A stretch of DNA of 64,000 nt from an uncultured Lachnospiraceae bacterium (GCA_948470335.1 CAOKOL010000004.1:88259-152258), one strand, 5' to 3'. Shown: positions 45,277 through 53,789, counted from the stretch's first letter. The notes: generated by a model from the sequence alone, not told the origin. Numbers and translations are program-made.

Positions 45277-45604
45277 GAAGTTCCGCTGCGTCCCTCCCGG
45301 CACACCTGGTTCTAGCACAATTTCCGGCCGCCTTTGTCGTCCGTAAATCGTGCTGTGCGCCGTACGGGACTTCGCTGATTGAAGTTCCGCTGCGTCCCTC
45401 CCGGCACACCTGGTTCTAGCACAATTTCCGGCCGCCTTTGTCGTCCGTAAATCGTGCTGTGCGCCGTACGGGACTTCGCTGATTGAAGTTCCGCTGCGTC
45501 CCTCCCGGCACACCTGGTTCTAGCACAATTTCCGGCCGCCTTTGTCGTCCGTAAATCGTGCTGTGCGCCGTACGGGACTTCGCTGATTGAAGTTCCGCTG
45601 CGTC
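45277..45604 (-). repeat. Tandem array of three 104 bp family B units plus a partial fourth
   Basis: Units start at 45277, 45381 and 45485, apparently identical, with a fourth starting at 45589 and breaking off after 16 bases. Each holds a 41-base hairpin, first copy 45354-45314 on the minus strand: AGCAC/GTGCT, ATTT/AAAT, CGG/CCG and CG/CG pairs, with G-T and two A-G positions as in the mttB leader. The array lies in the 5' leader of the Bax-inhibitor gene, ending 20 bases ahead of its start. Open frames inside it are incidental. Confidence 0.9.
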
Positions 45605-45650
45605 CTGTACGGGACCTCACTGGTTGAAGCCCCGTACGGACCTGCGCCGA
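45605..45650. repeat. Degenerate edge of the 104 bp array
   Basis: GTACGGGACC and GCCCCGTAC make a hairpin, and the words ACGGGACCTCACTGGTTGAAG echo the end of the repeat unit. It reads as a decayed unit next to the YjfB-like gene. Confidence 0.5.
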
Positions 45651-45830
45651 TTATGCCATCACATCTATGTTCTGGCCCACTCCTGTCGCCGCAGCCTCCA
45701 TCATCTTGGCAAACTCGTCGCCGCTGATCTCCGCAACCTCAAGGGTTTTGGCCATCAGAGCATAGCTTATGCCTGTCTGAACCTGGCTGGCCGACATCGC
45801 CATTGATAATGCGGCAATATCCATGTACAT
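45651..45830 (-). CDS. YjfB family small protein (putative motility-linked)
   Basis: 59 residues with the YjfB pattern: MDIAALSMAMSASQVQTGIS, a middle helix LMAKTLEVAEISGDEFAKMM, and a C-terminal GVGQNIDVMA. In flagellated Bacilli and Clostridia such proteins are associated with motility loci, function unknown. AGGAGGTG eight bases upstream supports the start at 45830. No flagellar gene is in the window, so its context here is uninformative. Confidence 0.8.
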   Translation of the reverse strand: MYMDIAALSMAMSASQVQTGISYALMAKTLEVAEISGDEFAKMMEAAATGVGQNIDVMA

Positions 45831-46023
45831 GCTCACACCTCCTGTATTGCAAAACTGCCGTGGCATCCTTTCCACTGTTTAAACTTTGAACCTATCCTAC
45901 CACATCTGCAAAAATATTTCAATATCTGCCTGCAATTCCGGAATTTTAATTCACAATATCGGAAACATACCGAAATCCCGATTCTCGCCTGCGGCGGATC
46001 GCTTTGGCGACATTTCTTTCTTT

Positions 46024-46056
46024 ATAAAAACGCCGGCATTAAACCGGCGTTTTCAA
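46024..46056 (-). terminator. Terminator of tcdA
   Basis: AAAACGCCGG and CCGGCGTTTT pair perfectly around CATTAAA, overlapping the 3' end of the gene. Confidence 0.8.
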
Positions 46057-46914
46057 ATCTTTTATTAGATCTTTCACAACCTCTCCGGCAATCATCAGTC
46101 CTGCCGCCGAAGGCACAAAAGCCACGCTCCCCGGCACACTTTTGTGGTTTGGCTCTCCCTTTGCTTCTTTATTATGATCCCCAGGAGCCGTCTCCGTAAC
46201 CGGATGAAGCGGCGTTTCCTCGGAATATACTACCTTTAACCGTTCCACACCCCGCTTTTTCAGTTCCCGGCGCATCACCCTGGCCAAAGGGCAGACACTG
46301 GTCTGATAAACATCACCGACACGAAGCATACTGCCATCCAGCTTATTCCCGGTACCCATGCTGCTGATAATGGGAACGCCGGCTGCCTGGGCCCTGAGAA
46401 CCAGCTCGATTTTCGCCGTCACCGTATCCACCGCGTCCACCACATAATCATATTCCCCAAAAGGAAATGCATCCGCATTTTCCGGCAGAAAAAAGCTTTT
46501 GTATACCCTGACCTTAACCTCAGGATTAACTTCAAGAATCCGCTCCCGCATCACGTCCACCTTGTCCCGGCCGATGGTCTTCCATGTGGCGATAATCTGC
46601 CGGTTCAGGTTGGAAACAGACACCTGGTCGTGGTCGATCAGGTCAACGGCGCCCACGCCGCTTCTGACCAGCGCCTCACACACATATCCGCCCACACCCC
46701 CGATGCCGAATACGGCCACACGGGCCTGTCTCAGCCTGTCCATGCCGGCGGCGCCAAGCAGCATCCCGGTTCTTTCAAACTGCTGCCCGGACCGCTGTTC
46801 TTCCGGCTGTTCCGGCCGCTGCCCCAACGGACGTCCGGACTGTTCATCCAATTGCCGTTCCGATTTCTGCTCCGCCTGCCGTTCTGACGGCCGTTCCGGT
46901 TTTCGTTCCGACAT
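46039..46914 (-). CDS. tcdA: tRNA threonylcarbamoyladenosine dehydratase, E1/ThiF family
   Basis: Makes the cyclic form of t6A37 in tRNAs, using ATP. 291 residues from the ATG at 46914. The Rossmann motif GIGGVGGYVCEALVRSG, DLIDHDQVSVSNLNRQI and VDAVDTVTAK are typical of TcdA, as is a Cys in SVCPLARVMRRELKKRG. The first 45 residues are a hydrophilic Glu/Arg/Gln/Ser tract with repeated SERQ and EQ words, absent from usual TcdA. The start lies just beyond the SEC-C gene stop, suggesting one transcript. Confidence 0.9.
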   Translation of the reverse strand: MSERKPERPSERQAEQKSERQLDEQSGRPLGQRPEQPEEQRSGQQFERTGMLLGAAGMDRLRQARVAVFGIGGVGGYVCEALVRSGVGAVDLIDHDQVSVSNLNRQIIATWKTIGRDKVDVMRERILEVNPEVKVRVYKSFFLPENADAFPFGEYDYVVDAVDTVTAKIELVLRAQAAGVPIISSMGTGNKLDGSMLRVGDVYQTSVCPLARVMRRELKKRGVERLKVVYSEETPLHPVTETAPGDHNKEAKGEPNHKSVPGSVAFVPSAAGLMIAGEVVKDLIKDLKTPV

Positions 46915-46916
46915 GT

Positions 46917-47420
46917 CTATGCGTTCTTTCCGCAGCATTTCTTATATTTCTTGCCGCTGCCGCAGGGACAGGGATCGTTCCTGCCGATCTTCGGGCCTTT
47001 TACGATGGTGTCGGCGGATTTCCGCTCTTTATAAAGCTCTTTTCTCCGCTCCGGCGTCAGATGCGCATCCCACTGAGGCAGCTCGTAAAGCCAGTCCGCT
47101 TTTGCGCCCACCATATTATAGTAGAGTTTCTCTTTATCATAATCCAGGCTCACCTGTGTGTCTTCTTCCATGGTATCCAATGGATTGGGTTCTTTCAGAC
47201 TGTCGTTGATGCCGTCCAGAAATCCGGCCATGATTTTTACGTCCACGCCGTATTTCTCCGCCAGTTCCTTTACGGTCCCCGTCACGGCGGCTTCCTCTGT
47301 CAGAAGTTTCTCATAAATCTCCTTCTCCTGCTGAAAATAGCCGTTCCAGAATGTATCATACCGCTGACGGTCCGTTCCAAAGCTATTCGCGTATTCCTGC
47401 CACTGTTCTAATAATGCCAT
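46917..47420 (-). CDS. SEC-C metal-binding motif protein
   Basis: 167 residues, mostly helical, ending in [20 protein letters not shown], the zinc-binding SEC-C motif also found at the end of SecA. The first 120 residues match no domain I can name with confidence. It is translated just ahead of tcdA. SEC-C proteins often bind ribosomes or SecA partners; no specific role can be stated here. Confidence 0.85.
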   Translation of the reverse strand: MALLEQWQEYANSFGTDRQRYDTFWNGYFQQEKEIYEKLLTEEAAVTGTVKELAEKYGVDVKIMAGFLDGINDSLKEPNPLDTMEEDTQVSLDYDKEKLYYNMVGAKADWLYELPQWDAHLTPERRKELYKERKSADTIVKGPKIGRNDPCPCGSGKKYKKCCGKNA

Positions 47421-47656
47421 AATATCTGTTCCTTTCCCTTCTATCTTCTACTCCAGAGCGCACGAATCCGGCGCATGGGTATGTTCTCTGCCACAAGTAT
47501 ATCCATAAACAATTATTTTGTAAAGTGCAAAAAGCGCCATACCCATAGGAAACCTATGATTTTATATTCATGCGCGAGAGAAAAAAAGAAATTTTACGGC
47601 CAAACTTCACGACCCAATCCGGAACAAAAATTTCCGCAAAATTTTTTAAAAATTTG

Positions 47657-47685
47657 TTGACATTCTTTTCGAGCTGTGCTATTAT
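47657..47685 (+). promoter_or_regulatory. Promoter of tRNA-Leu
   Basis: TTGACA (47657-47662), 17 bases, TATTAT (47680-47685). The gap 47421-47656 shows no gene. Confidence 0.8.
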
Positions 47686-47742
47686 AAATGAGCGTTGTGA
47701 ATGACTCAAGAAAAAGGTCAGAAACAACAGAAAATTTCATAA

Positions 47743-47827
47743 GCAGTTGTGGCGGAATTGGCATACGCGCATGATTCAGGTTCATGTGAGCATAACGCTC
47801 GTGTGGGTTCAAGTCCCACCAACTGCA
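47743..47827 (+). tRNA. tRNA-Leu (anticodon CAG)
   Basis: 85 bases with a long variable arm. Acceptor GCAGTTG pairs CAACTGC, the anticodon stem is CATGA/TCATG with loop TTCAGGT giving anticodon CAG, the variable arm is GAGC/GCTC and the T-arm GTGGG TTCAAGT CCCAC. Discriminator A; CCA is not encoded. A terminator follows six bases on. Confidence 0.95.
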
Positions 47828-47832
47828 CGAAG

Positions 47833-47867
47833 AAGCTTTGCAGATATCGCTCTGCGAGGCTTTTTTG
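47833..47867 (+). terminator. Terminator of tRNA-Leu
   Basis: AAGCTTTGCAGA and TCTGCGAGGCTT pair with two mismatches and are followed by six Ts. Confidence 0.8.
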
Positions 47868-47937
47868 CCGTAACGGAAAATTTTTTCATCCACAGTAAGG
47901 CCGCCGCAAAAGCAGCATCAGGGAACTCTGCGAATAA

Positions 47938-48007
47938 AAATCCTGCAAAGCGGGATTCTGCGCCGCAAACGCGTCACTTTCAAGCGACAGTTTCCACTGC
48001 GTTTGCG
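47938..48007. repeat. Inverted repeats downstream of hisA (family C copy and a second stem)
   Basis: AATCCTGC/GCGGGATT (47938-47957) matches the hairpin beyond eno at 35211-35233. Next, CGCAAACGC (47964-47972) pairs with GCGTTTGCG (47999-48007). They follow the hisA stop on the minus strand and may terminate its transcript. Confidence 0.5.
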
Positions 48008-48043
48008 TGTGCATCCCTGCGGCGGGCCGCCCGCATTTTCGTC

Positions 48044-48823
48044 TCACCCTCCGCACCTTTGCAGCACTTCCCGATAAGCCATGGCACCGCCAAACAGATC
48101 CAGGGCGCTGCCGACGGTAACATTTACCCGGTTCTGTCCCAGTTGTTTTACATTTTCCAGATCCTCAAAACAGCCCACGCCGCCGGCATAAGTGACGGGA
48201 ATCCGGCTGAATTCCCCCAGCATGGATAACAGCGGCTTCTCCACGCCGCCGCATTTTCCTTCCACATCCGCCGCATGAATCAGAAATTCATCACAGCAGC
48301 AGGACAATTCCTCCATCGTGGCGATATCCAGCCGCAGATCCGTGAATTTCTGCCACCGGTCGGTCACAATGTAATAAACGCCGTCCCTGGCCCGACAGCT
48401 TAAATCCAGCGCCAGCCGCTCCTTCCCCACGGCTCTCACCAGCCGTTCCAGGTTTTTTTCATTCAGCCGTCCGTCCTTAAATACATAGGAAGTAACAATC
48501 ACATGGGAAGCGCCCTGGTCAAGAAACGCCCCGGCATTCTCCGCATTCACGCCGCCGCCCAGCATCAGTCCGCCGGGATAGGCGGAAAGCGCCAGCCCGG
48601 CCTGCTGTCTGTCCGCCTCATAATATTCCGAACCCGGCGGATTCAGCAAAATAACGTGCCCGCCTTTCAGCCCGTCTTTTTTATAAAACTCCGCAAAAAA
48701 AGCGCCGTCCTGATCGGAGACAAAGTTCTCCTTCGCCTGATCTTTTTCATCCCGCAGACTTCCGCCTACGATCTGTTTGATTTTTCCGTTATGTATGTCG
48801 ATACACGGTCTGAATTCCATCAT
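48044..48823 (-). CDS. hisA: ProFAR isomerase HisA, eukaryotic (HIS6) type
   Basis: Isomerises ProFAR to PRFAR in histidine synthesis. 259 residues. FRPCIDIHNGKIKQIVGG, DGLKGGHVILLN, GGLMLGGGVNAENA and VTYAGGVGCFEDL match the HIS6-like branch known from fungi and plants and some bacteria, rather than the usual bacterial HisA. TIM barrel with the first catalytic Asp in CIDIHNGK. No other his gene adjoins it, so it is a stand-alone copy; whether the main his operon also has a hisA cannot be told here. Confidence 0.88.
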   Translation of the reverse strand: MMEFRPCIDIHNGKIKQIVGGSLRDEKDQAKENFVSDQDGAFFAEFYKKDGLKGGHVILLNPPGSEYYEADRQQAGLALSAYPGGLMLGGGVNAENAGAFLDQGASHVIVTSYVFKDGRLNEKNLERLVRAVGKERLALDLSCRARDGVYYIVTDRWQKFTDLRLDIATMEELSCCCDEFLIHAADVEGKCGGVEKPLLSMLGEFSRIPVTYAGGVGCFEDLENVKQLGQNRVNVTVGSALDLFGGAMAYREVLQRCGG

Positions 48824-48966
48824 TTCCTCTTTTCTGACCCGCTTACTGCGCCGTCCGGACAGATCAGGAAGTTTTCTTTCAAACTTTTATCTCCTCCGCT
48901 CCGGGGAACAGTATATGACAGATCGATGCAATATCGCTACTATCATATCAGAGCCGTACCGATCTT

Positions 48967-49145
48967 TCAACCTTTCTCCGCTGTCTTGGCGCCGACATAG
49001 GCAAACCACAGGCTCCGGGCCGGCTCCTCAAACCAAATCTCCGCTCCCTGCCCCACGGCAAGCCGATACGGATATACGAACTGGTTGTCATAAATGATCT
49101 GTTCTGCGCCAATATCTCTGGCCCCTATTTCTGCATTTGCTATTA
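48967..49145 (-). pseudogene. Possible gene remnant of unknown family
   Basis: The minus strand is open for about 58 codons, ending AYVGAKTAEKG, and has a protein-like composition (IIYDNQFVYPYRLAVGQGAE). It lacks a start codon and an upstream continuation. I do not recognise the family. The remainder of 48824-48966 shows nothing. Confidence 0.3.
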
Positions 49146-49165
49146 TTCATCATGCCGTATATAAT
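49137..49165 (+). promoter_or_regulatory. Promoter of the HTH/two-component operon
   Basis: TTGCTA (49137-49142), 17 bases, TATAAT (49160-49165), 35 bases before the ATG of the HTH remnant. Confidence 0.6.
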
Positions 49166-49200
49166 TATACCGATAAACTTTGAATAAAAACGGGTGACTT

Positions 49201-49388
49201 ATGGAATATATGTCTTGTGCGGAAGCAGCGGGCAGATGGGGCATTTCAGAAAGACGAGTGCGGAAATTTTGTAAAGGGGAACGCATACCGGGCGTTTCAA
49301 AACCGGCAGTATGCGGCTGATACTAAAAGAGGCGGAAAAGCCGATTAACGGCAGAACGAAAAAAGAAAAGGAGCGGGAGCATAAATGA
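49201..49388 (+). pseudogene. Frameshifted small helix-turn-helix (excisionase-like) gene
   Basis: Starts MEYMSCAEAAGRWGISERRV and RKFCKGERIPGVSK, a MerR/Xis-like DNA-binding domain. It hits a stop at 49318-49320, 40 codons in. The +2 frame from about 49291 continues GSMRLILKEAEKPINGRTKK to a TGA at 49386 that overlaps the response-regulator ATG. The 188-base span is one base short of a whole number of codons, so a single-base deletion explains the break. Intact relatives are common in Lachnospiraceae mobile elements. Confidence 0.75.
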
Positions 49389-50071
49389 AGCGATTATTTT
49401 TACTGGAAGATGATTTGAGCTTAATCAGCGGTTTATCCTTTGCCGTAAAGAAACAGGGATATGAAATAGACGTTGCCCGTACCACACTGGAAGCTGATGC
49501 ATTATGGGTAAACGGGAAATATGATCTGGCTATTCTGGACGTATCGCTTCCCGACGGTTCCGGATTTGACCTCTGCAAAAAGATCAGGCAGACCTCAAAA
49601 GTGCCTGTCATGTTTCTTACTGCTGCTGATGAAGAAACAGATATTATTATGGGGCTTGATATTGGCGGCGACGATTACATTACAAAGCCGTTCAAATTGG
49701 CGGTATTCCTGTCAAGGCTTAATGCGCTGCTCCGCAGGAGTGAAAATTTCAATACCGACGTTACAGAATTGAAATCCAACGATATAAGTATAAGGCTTCT
49801 GAAAGGCGAGGTTTATAAACAGGGGAAGCTGCTTGTCCTGACGGCGAGCGAGTATAAATTGCTGTGCCTGTTCATGGAAAATCCTGACCGGATACTTTCC
49901 CCGGAACAGATTTTAGGGAAGCTCTGGGATTGCAGCGAAAATTATGTAGATAATAATTCCCTTACCGTATATATCCGCAGGCTCCGCACAAAAATCGAAG
50001 ACAATCCGGGGGAACCGAAACGGATTGTTACGGTTCGCGGCATGGGCTATAAATGGAATACGGCAGATTAA
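49385..50071 (+). CDS. OmpR-family response regulator (BceR-like)
   Basis: 228 residues: receiver domain (1-115) with phosphoacceptor Asp in LAILDVSLPDGSGF, FLTAADEE and DDYITKPFKLAVF, then a winged-helix DNA-binding domain (about 130-225) with LLKGEVYKQGKLLVLTASEYKLL and RRLRTKIEDNPGEPKRIVTVRGMGYKW. It starts inside the end of the frameshifted HTH gene. Likely target: three TGTA direct repeats upstream of the ABC genes. Confidence 0.93.
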   Translation: MKRLFLLEDDLSLISGLSFAVKKQGYEIDVARTTLEADALWVNGKYDLAILDVSLPDGSGFDLCKKIRQTSKVPVMFLTAADEETDIIMGLDIGGDDYITKPFKLAVFLSRLNALLRRSENFNTDVTELKSNDISIRLLKGEVYKQGKLLVLTASEYKLLCLFMENPDRILSPEQILGKLWDCSENYVDNNSLTVYIRRLRTKIEDNPGEPKRIVTVRGMGYKWNTAD

Positions 50072-50076
50072 GGTGT

Positions 50077-51117
50077 ATGATGAAACTATTGGCGAACCGA
50101 AAAATCAAATCCCTGTTTGTCGGCGTTTTGTCTTGTATCATGGTTTTTATACTGGTATCAGCGGCACTGGTAACTTTGGATATCAGAAATGCGGTATATT
50201 ACATTCTCATTTGCGGCGTATGTATGGGGATTGTGATATTGCTGCTCTGCTATGGATATTTCAGAGAGCAGCATAAAATCATGGAATCCGCCATAACGCA
50301 GATTACGGAATATAGATCCGGCAACAAAGACGTTACGATTGAATGCAATGACGAGGGCCAGCTATACCGGTTATTCCATGAGGTAAATTCTTTAGTAGCT
50401 GTCTTGAACGCCCACGCTGAAAATGAAAAAAGCGCGAAGAAATTTTTACGCAATACCATATCGGATATTTCCCATCAGTTGAAAACGCCCCTTGCCGCCC
50501 TTAATATTTACAATGGACTTATACAGGACGAAGCAAAAGAACTCCCGGCCATACAGGAATTCAGCCGGCTCTCCGAACAGGAGCTTGACCGTATCGAAAC
50601 CCTGGTACAGAACCTTTTGAAAATCACAAAACTGGACGCGGGTACGATTATATTAGAAAAGTCTTTAGAAAATGTGTCTGAACTTGCAGAGGATATAAAA
50701 AAGCATTTCCTGTTCCGCGCCGAACAGGAGGGAAAAGAAATCTGCTTATCGGGGAATGAAGATGTTTCACTTTTATGTGATCATAACTGGATAATAGAAG
50801 CTATCAGTAACCTTGTAAAAAATGCTCTTGACCACACAGAAAAAGGCGGTGTGATCCGTATCGAGTGGCGGGCGTTTCCTTCTATTGTCCGGATAACCGT
50901 AACGGATAATGGAAGCGGCATACACCCGGAGGACTTACACCATATTTTCAAGCGGTTTTACCGCAGCCGTTTTTCCAAAGACACACAGGGTATTGGGCTT
51001 GGCCTGCCGCTTACAAAAGCGATTGTGGAAGCCCATAACGGGACGATTGAAGTTGACAGCATATTAGGCACAGAAACCTCTTTCACAATGAATTTTTTGA
51101 ATCCTACAAAATTGTAG
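50077..51117 (+). CDS. Intramembrane-sensing histidine kinase (BceS-like)
   Basis: 346 residues from the ATG at 50077. Two helices (about 10-32 and 40-60) are joined by a loop of only a few residues, TLDIRNA, which is typical of kinases that sense through their partner transporter. Phosphoacceptor His is in DISHQLKTPLAAL, followed by ATPase boxes SNLVKNALDHT, TDNGSGIHPED and GIGLGLPLTK. Start choice is moderate: AAGGTG is close to the ATG pair at 50077/50080; an upstream ATG at 50053 overlaps the regulator gene. Confidence 0.9.
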   Translation: MMKLLANRKIKSLFVGVLSCIMVFILVSAALVTLDIRNAVYYILICGVCMGIVILLLCYGYFREQHKIMESAITQITEYRSGNKDVTIECNDEGQLYRLFHEVNSLVAVLNAHAENEKSAKKFLRNTISDISHQLKTPLAALNIYNGLIQDEAKELPAIQEFSRLSEQELDRIETLVQNLLKITKLDAGTIILEKSLENVSELAEDIKKHFLFRAEQEGKEICLSGNEDVSLLCDHNWIIEAISNLVKNALDHTEKGGVIRIEWRAFPSIVRITVTDNGSGIHPEDLHHIFKRFYRSRFSKDTQGIGLGLPLTKAIVEAHNGTIEVDSILGTETSFTMNFLNPTKL

Positions 51118-51156
51118 GCTGATTGTAATATTCGTGTAGGATTTCTTTGTTATATT
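51111..51156 (+). promoter_or_regulatory. Response-regulator operator and promoter of the ABC genes
   Basis: TGTA cores start at 51113, 51124 and 51135, exactly 11 bases apart, in the words TTGTAGG, TTGTAAT and GTGTAGG. This is the spaced direct-repeat form that OmpR-family regulators bind. TATATT (51151-51156) can serve as -10, with no good -35, as for an activated promoter. Confidence 0.65.
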
Positions 51157-51189
51157 AGGGCTATCAAAACATAAAAGAGGTGTTTGCAC

Positions 51190-51873
51190 ATGAATTTATT
51201 AGAAGTCAACAATATCTGCAAAACATACGGAAGCGGCGAAACTGCCGTACACGCTTTGAAAAAAGTCAGCTTTTCCGTTCCAAAGGGCGAATATGTGGCT
51301 ATCGTCGGGGAATCCGGCTCCGGAAAAAGTACGCTGCTCAACATGATAGGTGCCCTTGACACACCTACATCCGGCAAGGTAACGATTGGCGGCAAGGATA
51401 TTTTTTCCATGAACGACCGCAAGCTGACCGTTTTCCGTCGGAGGAATATCGGCTTTATTTTTCAGGCGTTCAACTTAATTCCCGAACTGACTGTTGAGCA
51501 GAATATCATTTTCCCGGTGCTGCTGGATTATCAAAAACCCGATCAGAAATATCTGGAAGAATTGCTTACGGTTCTTAATCTGAAAGAACGGCGCAACCAC
51601 CTGCCAAGCCAGTTGTCCGGCGGACAGCAGCAGCGCGCAGCGGTCGGACGTGCCCTGATCACGCGCCCGTCCCTAATCCTTGCCGACGAGCCCACCGGAA
51701 ACCTTGACACGCAGAACAGCAGAGAAGTGATCGCCCTGTTAAAAGAAGCGTCAAAGAAGTATGAGCAGACCATTATTATGATTACCCACAACCGCAGTAT
51801 CGCACAGTCCGCAGACCGGGTGTTGCAGGTGTCGGACGGCGTTCTGGCTGATTTCGGGAGGTGCCGGGAATGA
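51190..51873 (+). CDS. ABC transporter ATPase (MacB/BceA type)
   Basis: 227 residues with Walker A GESGSGKSTLLNMIG, Q-loop FIFQAFNLIPELT, signature LSGGQQQRAAVGRAL, Walker B LILADEPTGNLD and switch His in IIMITHN. This is the LolD/MacB/BceA class that drives FtsX-type permeases without transporting across the bilayer in the classic way. Its stop overlaps the permease start (ATGA). Likely role: removing peptide antibiotics or signalling their presence. Confidence 0.93.
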   Translation: MNLLEVNNICKTYGSGETAVHALKKVSFSVPKGEYVAIVGESGSGKSTLLNMIGALDTPTSGKVTIGGKDIFSMNDRKLTVFRRRNIGFIFQAFNLIPELTVEQNIIFPVLLDYQKPDQKYLEELLTVLNLKERRNHLPSQLSGGQQQRAAVGRALITRPSLILADEPTGNLDTQNSREVIALLKEASKKYEQTIIMITHNRSIAQSADRVLQVSDGVLADFGRCRE

Positions 51874-53672
51874 AAAGCTATCTTAGTCTTATCCCTATTT
51901 CGGCAAAGGTGCATAAGCGGCAGAACAGAATGACCATTTTATGTATTATTTTCGCCGTTTTTTTGGTGACTGCCATTTTCAGTATGGCAGAAATGGGTAT
52001 TAGAATGGAGCAGACAAGATTGTTCAATAAGCATGACAATCTGACATTGCAGGATATCATAAGCAGCACAACCGGGCAAACGCTCTGTACCGTTGCCGCT
52101 GTATTCTTTGTGCTGGTGCTGACAGCAGGCGTATTGATGATTTCAGGCAGTATCAACAGTAACGTGACACAAAGGACAAAATTTTTTGGAATGATGCGCT
52201 GCATTGGAATGAGTAAACAGCAGATTATTCACTTTGTAAAACTGGAAGCGCTGAATTGGTGCAAAGCGGCGATTCCGACAGGCGTTGCACTTGGTATTAT
52301 CACCACATGGGGGTTATGTGCCGTTTTACGTTTTCTTGTCGGAGAGGAGTTTTCTGACATTCCTCTTTTTGGTATCAGCATAGCCGGTATCATCAGCGGA
52401 ATGATCATCGGTATTGTTGCAGTATTGATTGCGGCCAGAACGCCGGCAAAACGGGCAGCAAAAGTATCTCCTGTAACGGCGGCCTCCGGAAATTCAGAAA
52501 TCACAGGAAATATAACCCATGGGGCAAAGGTCAATTTATTCAAGATTGAAACAGCTCTTGGGATTCATCATGCGGCAGCGGCAAAGAAAACGCTGATACT
52601 AATGACGGGTTCATTTGCCCTTAGTATTATTCTTTTTCTGAGCTTTTCCGTTTTGATAGAATTTGTCGGTTATATCATGCCGCAGTCTGCCGCCGCCGCT
52701 GATATGAACATTTCAAGCGCTGACGGTTCCAATGGTGTAGATCGTGCCTTACTTGATACAATCGGCACAATGGACGGCGTAAAACGTATTTTTGGACGCC
52801 GCAGCGTTTTTAACATTCCGGCGCAGCTAAATGCAAATGCGGTTGAAATTGACATGATTTCTTATGATGATTTTGATTTAGACTGTCTTGTGAAAGATGA
52901 TATGCTGAAAAAGGGCAGCGATATTTCGAAAGTATATGGAAACAGTCATTATGTGCTTGCGGCATGGGACAAAAATAGTTCTCTGGAAATTGGCGATAAA
53001 ATATGGATTGCCGATGAAAAATTTGAAATTGCGGGTTTGCTGAACTATGATCCGTTCAGCAGCGACGGGTTGACAAACGGAGAAATAACCCTGATTACTT
53101 CCGGTGATACCTTTATTCACTTAACCGGAATAACGGATTATTCTCTCCTTATGATACAGACAGCCAGTGACGCAACAGACGAAGATGTAACGGCAATTCG
53201 GGATATCTTAGGCCATGGCTGCACTTTAAACGATTTACGCGACCAGCGGACTTCCGGGACTTATATTGCATTTGTGTTCTGTATTTATGCGTTTTTAGCC
53301 ATTATTGCTCTGGTAACGGTATTAAATATTGTAAACAGCATTTCCATGAGTGTGTCTGCAAAAATGAAATCATACGGGGCAATGCGGGCAGTAGGGATGA
53401 ACGAACGTCAGATCACTAAAATGATTGCTGCCGAAGCATTTACCTATGCTTTGCCGGGAGGTATTGTCGGCAGTATAGCCGGGCTGACAGTTTACAGGCT
53501 GCTGTACAACATTCTGATAGGCGCTCATTTCAGCTATGCAATATGGAGTTTGCCGACAATTCCTTTACTAGTCATTTTGCTGTTTGTTTGTATGGCAGCT
53601 ATCACAGCAGCTTATATTCCGGCAAAACGGATTCGCAGCATGGCAATAACCGCAGCAATCAATGAATTATAG
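51870..53672 (+). CDS. FtsX-like ABC permease (BceB-like)
   Basis: 600 residues with about eight helices: one at the N-terminus, three in the first FtsX block (about 65-190), one near 240, an extracytoplasmic domain of about 200 residues (265-460), then three in the second FtsX block. MMRCIGMSKQQIIHFVKLEALNW and AMRAVGMNERQITKMIAAEAF are the paired FtsX coupling motifs. GGGAGG seven bases upstream fixes the start at 51870. With its ATPase and the two-component pair it forms a Bce-like detoxification module; the bound peptide is unknown. Confidence 0.9.
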   Translation: MKSYLSLIPISAKVHKRQNRMTILCIIFAVFLVTAIFSMAEMGIRMEQTRLFNKHDNLTLQDIISSTTGQTLCTVAAVFFVLVLTAGVLMISGSINSNVTQRTKFFGMMRCIGMSKQQIIHFVKLEALNWCKAAIPTGVALGIITTWGLCAVLRFLVGEEFSDIPLFGISIAGIISGMIIGIVAVLIAARTPAKRAAKVSPVTAASGNSEITGNITHGAKVNLFKIETALGIHHAAAAKKTLILMTGSFALSIILFLSFSVLIEFVGYIMPQSAAAADMNISSADGSNGVDRALLDTIGTMDGVKRIFGRRSVFNIPAQLNANAVEIDMISYDDFDLDCLVKDDMLKKGSDISKVYGNSHYVLAAWDKNSSLEIGDKIWIADEKFEIAGLLNYDPFSSDGLTNGEITLITSGDTFIHLTGITDYSLLMIQTASDATDEDVTAIRDILGHGCTLNDLRDQRTSGTYIAFVFCIYAFLAIIALVTVLNIVNSISMSVSAKMKSYGAMRAVGMNERQITKMIAAEAFTYALPGGIVGSIAGLTVYRLLYNILIGAHFSYAIWSLPTIPLLVILLFVCMAAITAAYIPAKRIRSMAITAAINEL

Positions 53673-53789
53673 CTGCTGGGGCTTATCCCGGCCGCCGGCG
53701 GGCCAGGAAGTTTTTTCCGCCCTCTTGTCCTCTGTCATGAACAGCCGCCCGCCTCAATATAATATGATAACAAATCATTGGCGGTGTCT

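Noticed and set aside
45277..45604. CRISPR array
   Set aside because: Units are 104 bp with no unique spacers and no cas gene nearby; it is a simple tandem duplication.
45271..45620. Coding frames of 80-102 residues through the tandem repeat
   Set aside because: They only translate the repeated DNA, have no ribosome site and lie in the leader of a real gene.
47470..47545. Inverted words GCATGGGTATG and CATACCCAT as a regulatory element
   Set aside because: The arms are short and about 50 bases apart with no adjacent start codon; chance is a sufficient explanation.
49201..53672. Intact integrative element carrying the Bce-like module
   Set aside because: Only the HTH remnant hints at mobility; no integrase, relaxase or att repeats were found around the module.
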